Positions 52,005-60,816 of a DNA stretch of 64,000 nucleotides are shown one piece after another. The notes under the pieces are model-generated. The model was given only the letters and a program-made list of their open reading frames with translations. It was not told the DNA's origin and ran no database searches. Made by a program: the position numbers and the translations under genes. The DNA comes from DATJGS01 sp035494735. GTDB lineage: Bacteria; Eisenbacteria; RBG-16-71-46. Numbering within the stretch: the first letter of the stretch is position 1; each line of letters begins with the position of its first letter. Location of the stretch: NCBI GenBank assembly GCA_035494735.1, contig DATJGS010000026.1:1-64000 (forward strand), written 5' to 3'.

Positions 52005-54437
52005 ATGGCCGATCGCAAGGCAGTGAAGCGCGACGCAAGCAAGGGGCCCGCGAAGCCGGCGTTCACGCTGAGCACGGCGTGGGCGTTCGTCATCCTCACG
52101 CTGCTCGTGATCGTGTTCTTCAATCAGGTGTCGCTGGGCGGCAAGACGTTCGTGGCGCCCGACGCGACGCAGCCGGTCGGATTCGTGCGCATGGGCGAGC
52201 AGGCCCTGTATCACGACCACGTGTACCCGCTGTGGAATCCCTACGTGTTCCTGGGCATGCCGTCGTTCGGCAGCGGCGCGTACAACCCGCTGATGTATCC
52301 GCCGGACTGGCCGCTCGCCGCGATCGCGAAGGTCGTGCCGCTGCCCGACCTCACGTGGATGCTGCTGTATTTCGCGCTCGGCGCGTGCTTCTGCTACCTG
52401 CTGGCGCGCGAGTGGGGCGCGAAGCCGGAAGGCGCCCTGATCGGCGCCGCGGCGTTCGTGTTCGCGCCGAACCTGGTCGCGGTCGGCTCGCACGGCCACG
52501 GCAGCCAACTCGTGGACTCGGCGTACGTGCCGCTCATGCTGTGGCTGGCGGCGCGCTGGATGCGCCGCGGCGGCCTCGAGAATCTCGGTTGGCTCGCGCT
52601 GGCCGGCGGGTTCCAGCTGCTGCGCGGGCACGTGCAGATCTGTTTCTACACGTGGTTCGCCGTCGCGCTGTACGTCGGCGTGGACTGGCTCGCGACGTTC
52701 CGCGCGCCGGGGCAGCTCGTGCCGCGCACGCTGCGCGCGTTGGCCGTGCCGCTGGCGGCCGGGCTCGCGTTCGGGCTGGCCGGCGTCTACAACCTGCCGC
52801 TGCGCGACTACGCGCGCTATTCGATCCGCGGCGGCGGCGCGGACGGCGGCGTCGGCATGGACTACGCGACGCAATGGTCGCTCGCGCCGTACGAGCTGCC
52901 GTCGTTCGTGGTGCCGAGCTACGTGGGCTTCGGCGGCCAGACGTACTGGGGCGGCATGCCGTTCACGGATTATCCGAACGGGTATCTCGGCATGGTCGCG
53001 GTGCTGTTCGCGCTGCCCGCGTTCCTCGCCGGCGGCGTGCCGCGCGTGTTCGCGCTCGGCCTCGCGGTGCTGTCTCTGCTGATCGCGTTCGGCCACTACG
53101 GACCCGTGTACGGCTTCCTGTATTCGCACCTGCCGTTGTTCAACAAGTTCCGAATCCCGGTGATGGTGATCGTGTTGTTCCAGGTCGCGGCCGCGATGGG
53201 CACGGCGTGGGGATGGAGCGCGGTGCTGGACCGGGTGCCGCAAGCCGCCGGCAAGGCGGGCCGGCCTCCCGCGCTCGATCGGCTGCTGCCGGCCGCGGCG
53301 ATCGCGCTGCTCGCGCTGCTGGTGATCGGCGTGTTCGGGCAGGATCTGTGGCGCGCCGGTTACATCGCGAGCGCGCAGGCGCACCATCCCGGCTTCCCGC
53401 CCGATGCCGCGGCGGCCGACTACGCGGCGTACGTGCCCGATCTCGCGAAGGCGTGCGTGCTCGGCCTGCTCGCGCTCGGTCTGGCGTGGCTCGCGCGACG
53501 CGGCACGCTCGCCGCGGCGCCGGCCACGGCCCTCGCGCTCGCGCTCGTGCTGTTCGAGCTGTGGCCGGTCAGCGGGCGGGTGATGGAGCCAGTGATCGGC
53601 GATGTCAGCCAGCACGGCCTCGACTACGGGCGCGACGACGTCGTCGACTTCCTGGAGAAGGCCGGGCCGCAGGGCACGTTCCGCGTGCTGCCGCTCGAGG
53701 AATACCAGAGCAATCGCTACGCCGGGTTCGGCATCGCCACGGTCGGCGGCTACCACCCTGCGAAGCCGCGCCTCTACCAGGACTTCTTCGAATCGCACCA
53801 GCTGGACACGATGAACCTGCCGTGGCTGCGGCTCCTGAACGTGCGCTACCTCGTCGTGAGCCAGCCGATCGCGCAGCTGCCGCCGTACCTGCGCGAGGCG
53901 TTCCGCGGCGCCGGCGGCGTGGTGTACGAAAACCTGTTCGCGCTGCCGCGCGTGACCGTGCTCGGCGCGTATCGCGTGGTGACGCCGGCCAAGGCCATCT
54001 TCGATTCGGTCGGCGCCGGGCGCGCGAACTCGGCCGAGATGACGTGGCTCGATGCGGATCCGCATCTGACGCTCGGGCCCGTGACGGGCGCGAGCGCGAG
54101 CGTGGTTTCGTACCGGCTCAACGACGTCACCGTCGACGTCGACACGCCGGGCCCGGCGCTCGTGCGCATGGCCGACCTCTACTATCCCGACTGGGTCGCG
54201 AGCGTGGACGGCCACGACGCGCCGATTCTGCGCGCGGACTATCTGCTGAGGGCGGTCGCCGTGCCGGCCGGGCACCATCGGATCGCGTTCCACTTCCGAT
54301 CCCCCGCGGTGCGCCGCGGATTGTTCCTGTCGCTCGCTTCGCTGCTCGTGGCGCTCTCCTGGATCGGCGCCGGGATGTGGGTGGCGCGCCGGAAGGCCGG
54401 GGGCCCGCCCGTCGCGCCGCGCCCGGAGGGCGCCTAG
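52005..54437 (+). CDS. YfhO-family polytopic membrane protein
   Basis: 810 aa, about 12-13 helices. HDHVYPLWNPYVFLGMPSFG and the later FNKFRIPVMVIVLF are YfhO hallmarks; a large external domain follows the helices (RVLPLEEYQSNRYAG to PDWVASVDG). Bacillus YfhO and relatives are GT-C-like enzymes thought to glycosylate lipoteichoic acid or proteins. Coupled to the polyprenol-sugar synthase downstream, which may make its donor. Confidence 0.87.
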   Translation: MADRKAVKRDASKGPAKPAFTLSTAWAFVILTLLVIVFFNQVSLGGKTFVAPDATQPVGFVRMGEQALYHDHVYPLWNPYVFLGMPSFGSGAYNPLMYPPDWPLAAIAKVVPLPDLTWMLLYFALGACFCYLLAREWGAKPEGALIGAAAFVFAPNLVAVGSHGHGSQLVDSAYVPLMLWLAARWMRRGGLENLGWLALAGGFQLLRGHVQICFYTWFAVALYVGVDWLATFRAPGQLVPRTLRALAVPLAAGLAFGLAGVYNLPLRDYARYSIRGGGADGGVGMDYATQWSLAPYELPSFVVPSYVGFGGQTYWGGMPFTDYPNGYLGMVAVLFALPAFLAGGVPRVFALGLAVLSLLIAFGHYGPVYGFLYSHLPLFNKFRIPVMVIVLFQVAAAMGTAWGWSAVLDRVPQAAGKAGRPPALDRLLPAAAIALLALLVIGVFGQDLWRAGYIASAQAHHPGFPPDAAAADYAAYVPDLAKACVLGLLALGLAWLARRGTLAAAPATALALALVLFELWPVSGRVMEPVIGDVSQHGLDYGRDDVVDFLEKAGPQGTFRVLPLEEYQSNRYAGFGIATVGGYHPAKPRLYQDFFESHQLDTMNLPWLRLLNVRYLVVSQPIAQLPPYLREAFRGAGGVVYENLFALPRVTVLGAYRVVTPAKAIFDSVGAGRANSAEMTWLDADPHLTLGPVTGASASVVSYRLNDVTVDVDTPGPALVRMADLYYPDWVASVDGHDAPILRADYLLRAVAVPAGHHRIAFHFRSPAVRRGLFLSLASLLVALSWIGAGMWVARRKAGGPPVAPRPEGA

Positions 54438-55153
54438 TGGACAAGCTCGTCATCATCCCGACGTACAACGAGCGCGAGAACATCGATCCGCTGCTCGACC
54501 GCCTGCTCGCGCTGCCGTACGGGCTCGACGTGCTGGTCGTCGACGACGGCTCGCCCGACGGCACCGGGGAGCGGGTGCGCCAGCGTTCGCTGGCCGATTC
54601 GCGAGTACACTTGCTGGCGCGTGCCGGCAAGATGGGGCTGGGTTCCGCGTACCGCGACGGCTTCCGCTACGCGCTGGACCACGGAGCCCAGTACATCTTC
54701 GAAATGGACGCCGACTTCTCGCACGATCCGGATTCGCTCGGCGAATTCCTGAAGGAGGCGGAGACGGCGGACGTCGTGCTCGGCTCGCGCTACCTGCACG
54801 GCGTCACGGTCGTGAACTGGCCGCTGCACCGGCTCATCCTGTCGTATTGCGCGAATCGCTACACCCGCTTCGTCACCGGCCTGCCGGTGAACGACGCGAC
54901 GGGCGGCTTCAAGTGTTTCCGACGTCGCGCGCTCGAGGCCATCCGCCTCGATCGCGTGCAATCGGACGGGTACTCGTTCCAGATCGAGATGTCGTTCAAG
55001 TGCTGGAAGAAGGGCTTCACGATCCGCGAGATCCCGATCCTGTTCGTGGATCGCCGCGCCGGCGTCTCCAAGATGAATCAGAAGATCGTGTGGGAAGCGG
55101 CGTGGATGGTGTGGAAGCTGCGCCTGTTGGACCTGATCGGCCGCGTGGAGTGA
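54437..55153 (+). CDS. Polyprenol-monophosphomannose synthase-like GT2
   Basis: 238 aa, soluble. IIPTYNERENI, VDDGSPDGTG, DADFSHDPD and GSRYLHGVTVVNWP match dolichyl/polyprenyl-phosphate mannose synthases (Ppm1-type). TAGTG overlap with YfhO points to a donor-transferase pair. It transfers a sugar (classically mannose) from GDP-sugar to polyprenyl phosphate. Confidence 0.92.
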   Translation: MDKLVIIPTYNERENIDPLLDRLLALPYGLDVLVVDDGSPDGTGERVRQRSLADSRVHLLARAGKMGLGSAYRDGFRYALDHGAQYIFEMDADFSHDPDSLGEFLKEAETADVVLGSRYLHGVTVVNWPLHRLILSYCANRYTRFVTGLPVNDATGGFKCFRRRALEAIRLDRVQSDGYSFQIEMSFKCWKKGFTIREIPILFVDRRAGVSKMNQKIVWEAAWMVWKLRLLDLIGRVE

Positions 55154-55158
55154 CGTGC

Positions 55159-57402
55159 ATGTCGAATCGCCTTGCGCTGCCTGTCGCGCTGCTCGTCCTC
55201 GCCGCCGCGCCGGCCGCGTCCTTCGCCGCGGGCGCCTGGACGACGTACATCCGGCCGTTCACGTACAACCAGCTCGTGGCCGGCGCCGATACGGTGTGGT
55301 GCGCGACCGAAGAGGCCGGCCTGCTGCGCTACGTGCGCTCGGCCGGCCGTTTCGACCAGGTGACGCGCGAACCGGGCGCGCTCGCCAGCAACGAGCTCAC
55401 GTCGCTCGCGTTCGATCGCCGCGGGCGGCTGTGGATGGGCACGCGCGACGCGGGCGTCGCGTACCTCGATGCGAACGGCGCGTGGGGGCTGTTGAACGCG
55501 TTCGACGGCCTGCCGAGCCTGTCCGTGAACGCGCTCACGGCGCAGGGCGACACGTTGTGGATCGCGACGACCGCCGGCCTCGCGCTGTGGAACGGCATCG
55601 AGGTCAGCGGCTCCATCCCCGACGGTTCGGGCACGTCGCCGTTCGCGAACAACGACATCCTCGGCGTCGCGGTGCGTGGCGATTCGCTGTGGGTCGCGAC
55701 TGGCTTCGGCGTGTACTACAGCCTCCTGTCCGGCGGCCTCGCGACGTGGATCGAGTCCGACGGCAATCTCGCGCTCGATCAGATTCGCGGCATGGCCACG
55801 GACGGCACCGACGTGTTCGTGCTCAGCGAGAGCCCGGCGATCGTGTTGCGCGCGCAGCCGGGTGGCACGTGGTCGAACGTCGGCGGCATCAACAACGCGT
55901 TCCGGCTCTCGAGCGGCGGCGGCGCCGTGTTCGCGTCCAGTGACCTGGGCACGTACCGCTGGAACGGCGGCGGCTGGACGCAACTGAGCGCCGCGCTCAC
56001 GTCGGGCTTCCAGCCCGATCGCGCGCTCAGCGTGACGCAGGACGCGACCGGCCACGTGTTCGCGGCCGACCGCAACGGCCTTTACGAACAAGCGGCGTCG
56101 GATCCGTGGCCGGTCGCGCTCCCCGAATCGCCGCCGGGAAACGACGTGCAGTCGCTCGGCATCGAGGGCTCGCGCCTCTACGCCGGGACGTTCCAGGAGG
56201 GCGTCGGGCGGCTGGAGTCCACGGACGGCACGTGGTTCAACTGGTATCCGACCGGCTGCTCCGGGGCGTGCCCGTCGGACTTCCTGACGTCGGCGTTCAC
56301 GTTCGGGCTGCTCGTCGATCAGGTCGGAAAGAAGTGGGTCGGCTGCTGGAGCAGCGCGCTCGAAGTCTTCGATGACAGCGGCGCGACGCCGTCGTTCACG
56401 CATCTGTGGGTGGGGAACGGCTCGCCGATCGACAATCACACGTGGGTCTGGTCGTCGGCCGCGGACGCGTTCGGCAACCGCTGGTTCGGCATGGACACGC
56501 CGAACCTGGGCTGCAACTGCCCGCAGGATCCGATCGGCATCGACCTCTACGGCCGGGCGGACACTCTGCTCGCGAACTTCCAGACGACGAACACGCCGGA
56601 CCTGCTGGGAAACCAGATTCGCGCGTTGTCCGTGGACCGCCTCGGAACCCTGTGGGTGGGTCACGCGCTCAAGGGGGTCCAGTCGTTCACGCTGGACTCG
56701 CTGAACATGAAGCTCGTGCCCACGACGCCCGGCGGCTTCCCGACGACGGGCCAGTGGAACGTGTTCGGCGTGGAAGCGCACAACGATTCGATCTGGGTGT
56801 TCAGCGACGGCGATCTCCGCTTGTACGCCGGCTTCGGCACGGCGGCCGCGAAGTTCTACGCGATCCCCGCGGCGCCGGCCTCGCGCGGCGCGATCCATCC
56901 GCTGGCCGTCGCGCCCGACGGCACGGCGTGGGTGGGCAGCGTGAACGGCGCGCGCGTCTACCATCCGGGCGGCCAGACCGAAGACCTCACGGTGCAGAAC
57001 TCGCCGCTCGCGAACGACGAGATCCGCAGCATCGTCATCGACCAGAAGACGGGCGTCGTGTGGATTGCCACGGCCGGCGGCATCAACCGCTTCGATCCCG
57101 GCTACCGCACGCCCGCGCCGCCCCGGCTCGCGCGGCTCGACGTCCTGGTCTACCCGAACCCCGCGCTGCTCGCGAACGGCATGGGCGTGTCGCTGCGCGT
57201 GGCCGGCAACGGCGTGAGCTATCGCGGCGCGGTCTACGACCTGAACGGCCGCATGCTGCGGCGCCTGAGCGCGGGCGCGAACGGCCAGATCCTGTGGGAC
57301 GGCCGCGACGCGGACGGAAAGGTCGTGCGTCCCGGGCTGTACTTCATCCGAGTCGAGGCCGGCGGCCGCTCCGCGGTGGCGCGGGTGACGCTGCTGCGCT
57401 GA
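55159..57402 (+). CDS. Secreted two-component-regulator-type propeller with FlgD-like C-terminal domain
   Basis: 747 aa. Signal peptide to about residue 24. Many Reg_prop-like strands (RGRLWMGTRDAGVAYLD, DTLWIATTAGLALWNG, VWIATAGGINRFD) build propellers. The last 75 residues (LVYPNPALL, VYDLNGRMLRRL, WDGRDADGKVVRPGLYFIRV) are a FlgD-Ig/T9SS-like C-terminal domain used as a sorting or anchoring tail in FCB bacteria. Surface or secreted; possible glycosylation target (inference). Confidence 0.85.
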   Translation: MSNRLALPVALLVLAAAPAASFAAGAWTTYIRPFTYNQLVAGADTVWCATEEAGLLRYVRSAGRFDQVTREPGALASNELTSLAFDRRGRLWMGTRDAGVAYLDANGAWGLLNAFDGLPSLSVNALTAQGDTLWIATTAGLALWNGIEVSGSIPDGSGTSPFANNDILGVAVRGDSLWVATGFGVYYSLLSGGLATWIESDGNLALDQIRGMATDGTDVFVLSESPAIVLRAQPGGTWSNVGGINNAFRLSSGGGAVFASSDLGTYRWNGGGWTQLSAALTSGFQPDRALSVTQDATGHVFAADRNGLYEQAASDPWPVALPESPPGNDVQSLGIEGSRLYAGTFQEGVGRLESTDGTWFNWYPTGCSGACPSDFLTSAFTFGLLVDQVGKKWVGCWSSALEVFDDSGATPSFTHLWVGNGSPIDNHTWVWSSAADAFGNRWFGMDTPNLGCNCPQDPIGIDLYGRADTLLANFQTTNTPDLLGNQIRALSVDRLGTLWVGHALKGVQSFTLDSLNMKLVPTTPGGFPTTGQWNVFGVEAHNDSIWVFSDGDLRLYAGFGTAAAKFYAIPAAPASRGAIHPLAVAPDGTAWVGSVNGARVYHPGGQTEDLTVQNSPLANDEIRSIVIDQKTGVVWIATAGGINRFDPGYRTPAPPRLARLDVLVYPNPALLANGMGVSLRVAGNGVSYRGAVYDLNGRMLRRLSAGANGQILWDGRDADGKVVRPGLYFIRVEAGGRSAVARVTLLR

Positions 57403-57416
57403 TCGCGCCCTCCACG

Positions 57417-58433
57417 GTGAGCGCCCCGACCGCGTTGCTCGTCGCGGATGCCCCGGCGGAGTGGGACGCGCTCCGCGCGCTCGAGCGCGCGGCGACGCCC
57501 GCTCACGATCCGCGAGTGTGGGCGGCGCTGGCCGCCACGCTGCCCGGCTTCGAAGCGAAGTTCGTGAGCGTCCATGACGGCGCCCGCTTCCTCGGCGGCG
57601 CCCCGCTGCTGATCGAGCGGCGCGGCTTCGGGACGTGGCTCCACGCGCTGCCGTTCCTCCTGAGCGGTGCGCCGCTCGCGCGCCGCGGACACGAGGCGCT
57701 CGTCGACGCCGTCGTGGCGGACGCGATCGAGCGCACGGCCGGCGAACTCGGCGCCAGCGGCGGCGAGTGGGCGTGCGACCGTCCCGGCGCGCCCGTCGCG
57801 CCCGAAGCGCTGGATCGCGTCGGCGGCGAGACGCGCTGGTTCGAGAGCGCGCGCGTCGCGCTGGACGCGGGACTCGACGCGGCGTGGCACGCCGTCGACC
57901 GCAAGGCCCGACAGGAGATCGCGCACGCCGGCGCGGCCGGCCTCGCGTTCGTCGAGGCGCCGGAGGCGTTCGACGACGCGTACGCGCTGCACGCGCACCA
58001 GTCGCGGCGCTGGGCCGGCCACCGCGCGCTGCCCGCGGCGCTGTCGCGGCGCCTGCTCGACGACGGCGCGGCCCGATTGTTCGTGGTGCGCGACGCGCGC
58101 GGCGTGCTGTGCGCGACGCTCGCGCTGGACGGCGCGCACGAGACGTTCGTGTGGTGGAGCGGCGCGCACGACGCGGCGCGCGCGCGCCGTGCCTATCCCG
58201 TGCTCATGTGGGGGGTCGCGACGTGGGCGGCGGCGCGCGGTCGCGCGCGTCTGAACCTGGGCGCGAGCACCGGCCTCGACGCCGTCGCCGCGTTCAAGCG
58301 TGCCCTCGGGGCGAAGCCGTCGCGCTACCCGGTGCGCTGGCTCGACGCGCGCCACGCGTCCGCGCTGGGCCGGACGCTGGCCGCGGTGCAGCGCCGGCTG
58401 CGCCGCGGACGCGCGCGCGGAGCGGCGGCGTGA
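57417..58433 (+). CDS. FemAB/GNAT-like acyltransferase, second copy
   Basis: 338 aa, GTG 57417. DRKARQEIAHAGAAGLAFVEA and LWWSG-like strand (VWWSGAHDAARARRAYPVLMWG), then LNLGASTGLDAVAAFKRALGA, resemble the FemAB-like group and the protein at 46307. Only moderately similar to that copy by eye. Confidence 0.75.
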   Translation: MSAPTALLVADAPAEWDALRALERAATPAHDPRVWAALAATLPGFEAKFVSVHDGARFLGGAPLLIERRGFGTWLHALPFLLSGAPLARRGHEALVDAVVADAIERTAGELGASGGEWACDRPGAPVAPEALDRVGGETRWFESARVALDAGLDAAWHAVDRKARQEIAHAGAAGLAFVEAPEAFDDAYALHAHQSRRWAGHRALPAALSRRLLDDGAARLFVVRDARGVLCATLALDGAHETFVWWSGAHDAARARRAYPVLMWGVATWAAARGRARLNLGASTGLDAVAAFKRALGAKPSRYPVRWLDARHASALGRTLAAVQRRLRRGRARGAAA

Positions 58434-59503
58434 GGCTGGCCGTGCTGGGGAACGCGGCCGTGCTGCACACGCGGCGCTGGGCCGAGCACTTTCGCGGCCG
58501 CGGCCACGACGTCGCGGTGTGGTCGCTGGAGCCCGCGCCGCCCGGGTTCGCGGCGCACGCGCTGCCGGCGACCCCGCTGCCCGGCTTCCTGCGCTATCCA
58601 CTCGCGCTGCCGGCGCTGTCGCGCGACCTCGCGCGCTTCGCCCCGGATCTCGTGGACGCGCACTACGTGCCGAACTATGGCGTGCTCGGCGCGTTGACCG
58701 GGCGTCGCCCGCTCGTGGTCACGGCCTGGGGCTCCGATCTGCTGACGACGGGACGGCGCGATCCGCTGCAGCGCGCGCGCGCGCGCTACGTGCTGTCGCG
58801 CGCCGACGCCGTGCTCACGGACGCCGAGAACCTGGGGACGGCGGCGCGCGAACTCGGCGCGGCCCCGGCGCGCGTGCACGTCGTGCCGTGGGGCGTCGAT
58901 CCCGCGCGGTTCCGGCCGGGCGTGCGCGAGCCGGGCCTCGTGCTGAGCACGCGCATGCACGAGACGGTCTACGACCTCGACGTCGTCGTCGAGGCCGCCG
59001 CGCGCGTGCTCGCCGAACGCGCCGACGCACGCCTCGTGATCGCCGGCGACGGGTCGCGCCGCGCGGCGCTGGAACGTCTCGCCGCGCGGCGGCTGCCGGC
59101 CGGGCGCTTCACGTTCGTGGGGCGACTCGAGCCCGACGCGCTCGCGGCCTGGCTCGGCCGTGCCGATGTCTACGTTTCGGCGTCGCGCTCCGATTCGACG
59201 TCGCTGTCGCTGCTGGAAGCCATGGCGGCGGGCGCGCTGCCCGTGGTCTCGGACATCGCGGGCAACCGCGAATGGGTCGGCGACGGCGACGGCGCGCGCC
59301 TGTTCGCGGTGGGCGACGCGCCCGCGCTTGCCGGCGCGATCGCGCGCGCGCTCGACGACGCCGCGTTCGCGGACGCGGCCCGGGCGCGCAACGCGCGCGT
59401 GATCGCCGAGCGCGGCACCTGGTCGGAGAACCTGGCGCGCATCGAGCGGCTGTACGAGGCGCTGGTCGCCGAGCGCCGCGCGTCGGGCGGGAACGCGCGA
59501 TGA
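58430..59503 (+). CDS. GT4-family glycosyltransferase
   Basis: 357 aa, GTGA overlap. GNAAVLHTRRWAEHFRGRGHDV at the N-terminus (short form GNAAVLHTRRWAEHF), TAWGSDLLT in the middle, VSASRSDSTSLSLLEAMAAG at the donor site. Typical GT-B retaining enzyme. Confidence 0.87.
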   Translation: MRLAVLGNAAVLHTRRWAEHFRGRGHDVAVWSLEPAPPGFAAHALPATPLPGFLRYPLALPALSRDLARFAPDLVDAHYVPNYGVLGALTGRRPLVVTAWGSDLLTTGRRDPLQRARARYVLSRADAVLTDAENLGTAARELGAAPARVHVVPWGVDPARFRPGVREPGLVLSTRMHETVYDLDVVVEAAARVLAERADARLVIAGDGSRRAALERLAARRLPAGRFTFVGRLEPDALAAWLGRADVYVSASRSDSTSLSLLEAMAAGALPVVSDIAGNREWVGDGDGARLFAVGDAPALAGAIARALDDAAFADAARARNARVIAERGTWSENLARIERLYEALVAERRASGGNAR

Positions 59504-60816
59504 GCGCGCGCCGGCTGCTCGTCCTGTGTTACTTCTACCCGCCGCTGGCCGGTGGCGGCGTGCATCGCGTGCTCGGCTTCACGCGCCACCTGCCCGCCCA
59601 CGGTTGGCGCTGCACGGTGGTGGCGGCGGGCGAGGGAGACTACTGGGTGACGGACGAGAGCCTGAGGGCCGCGATCCCCGCGGACACCGAAGTGATTCGG
59701 GTGAGCGGCGGCACGCCGTTTTCGTCCTGGCTGCGCCTGCGCCGCGGCGACCGCGGGCGAAGGTCGGGCGGCACGTACTCGGGCTTGCGCGCGCTCTCGG
59801 ACTGGTGGCTGTTTCCCGATCCATACGCCGGCTGGGCCGCGCGCGCGCGCCGCGCCGCCGAGCGGCGCATCGGCGAAGGCGGGATCGACGCCGTGCTCAC
59901 GTCGTCGCCGCCCGACAGCGTGCACCTGGCCGGGCTCGCGCTGCGCCGGCGCTTCCATCTGCCGTGGGTCGCCGACTTTCGAGATCCCTGGGTCGGCCTG
60001 TCGTTCCGCCGTCCGCCCACCGAGTGGCACCGCCGGCGCCACCTGGCCGCCGAGCGCGCCGTGATGGAAGGCGCGGACGTCGTGCTCGCGGCGTCGCGGA
60101 CCCACGCCGTCGCCGCGGCCGCGCGCTCGGAGGCGCGCGTGCCGGAAGGCCGCGTGCGTCATCTGCCGAACGGCTACGAACCCGCGGGCGCCGGCGCAGC
60201 GAGCGCGGCGACGCGCGACGTCGCGGGCGAGGGAGACCGCGACGGCGGCACGTTCCGGCTGTTGTTCAGCGGAACGCTGTCGCAGATGCCCGACACCGGG
60301 ACGTTCCTCGACGCGCTGCACGACTGGTTCGCGCACCAGCCGGAGGCGCGGCGCCGCGTGCGCGTGACGCTGGCCGGGCCGTTCGAGCAGGAGTACGCGG
60401 ATCGCGCGGTCGCGCTCGGTCTGACCGGCATCGTCGCGTTCCCGGGGCCGCTCGGCCACGCCGACGTCCGGGCGCGCCAGCGCGCCGCCGACGTGCTGCT
60501 GCTGTGGAAGCCCCGCGACTATCCGACCATGGTGCCGGGCAAGCTGTACGAATACGCGGACGCGGGGCGGCCGATCGTCGCCGTGCTGCCCGCCGACGAC
60601 GAGGCCGCCGAACTCGTGCGTCGCGCCGGCGGCGAAGTCACGCCGCCCGGCGATCGACGCACGCTGGCCGCGGCCCTCGAGCGCCGCTACCAGGCGTGGA
60701 AGTCGAGCGGGCGCGCGCCCGATCGCCGGCCGGACTGGCTCGACGAGCACACGCGCGCCGCGCTGTCCGCGCGTCTCGCGGCCGTGCTCGATGAAACCGC
60801 CGGGGCCGCCCGATGA
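59500..60816 (+). CDS. GT4-family glycosyltransferase
   Basis: 438 aa, ATGA overlap. YFYPPLAGGGVHRVLGFTRHL, ADFRDPWVG and LLLWKPRDYPTMVPGKLYEY resemble WbuB/Fuc4NAc-type GT4 enzymes that act early on lipid-linked chains. Sugar unknown. Confidence 0.85.
   Translation: MSARRLLVLCYFYPPLAGGGVHRVLGFTRHLPAHGWRCTVVAAGEGDYWVTDESLRAAIPADTEVIRVSGGTPFSSWLRLRRGDRGRRSGGTYSGLRALSDWWLFPDPYAGWAARARRAAERRIGEGGIDAVLTSSPPDSVHLAGLALRRRFHLPWVADFRDPWVGLSFRRPPTEWHRRRHLAAERAVMEGADVVLAASRTHAVAAAARSEARVPEGRVRHLPNGYEPAGAGAASAATRDVAGEGDRDGGTFRLLFSGTLSQMPDTGTFLDALHDWFAHQPEARRRVRVTLAGPFEQEYADRAVALGLTGIVAFPGPLGHADVRARQRAADVLLLWKPRDYPTMVPGKLYEYADAGRPIVAVLPADDEAAELVRRAGGEVTPPGDRRTLAAALERRYQAWKSSGRAPDRRPDWLDEHTRAALSARLAAVLDETAGAAR

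Noticed and set aside
46307..58433. Exosortase/PEP-CTERM system
   Set aside because: Partner-type genes are present, but no exosortase-like membrane protein and no PEP-CTERM tail was found.
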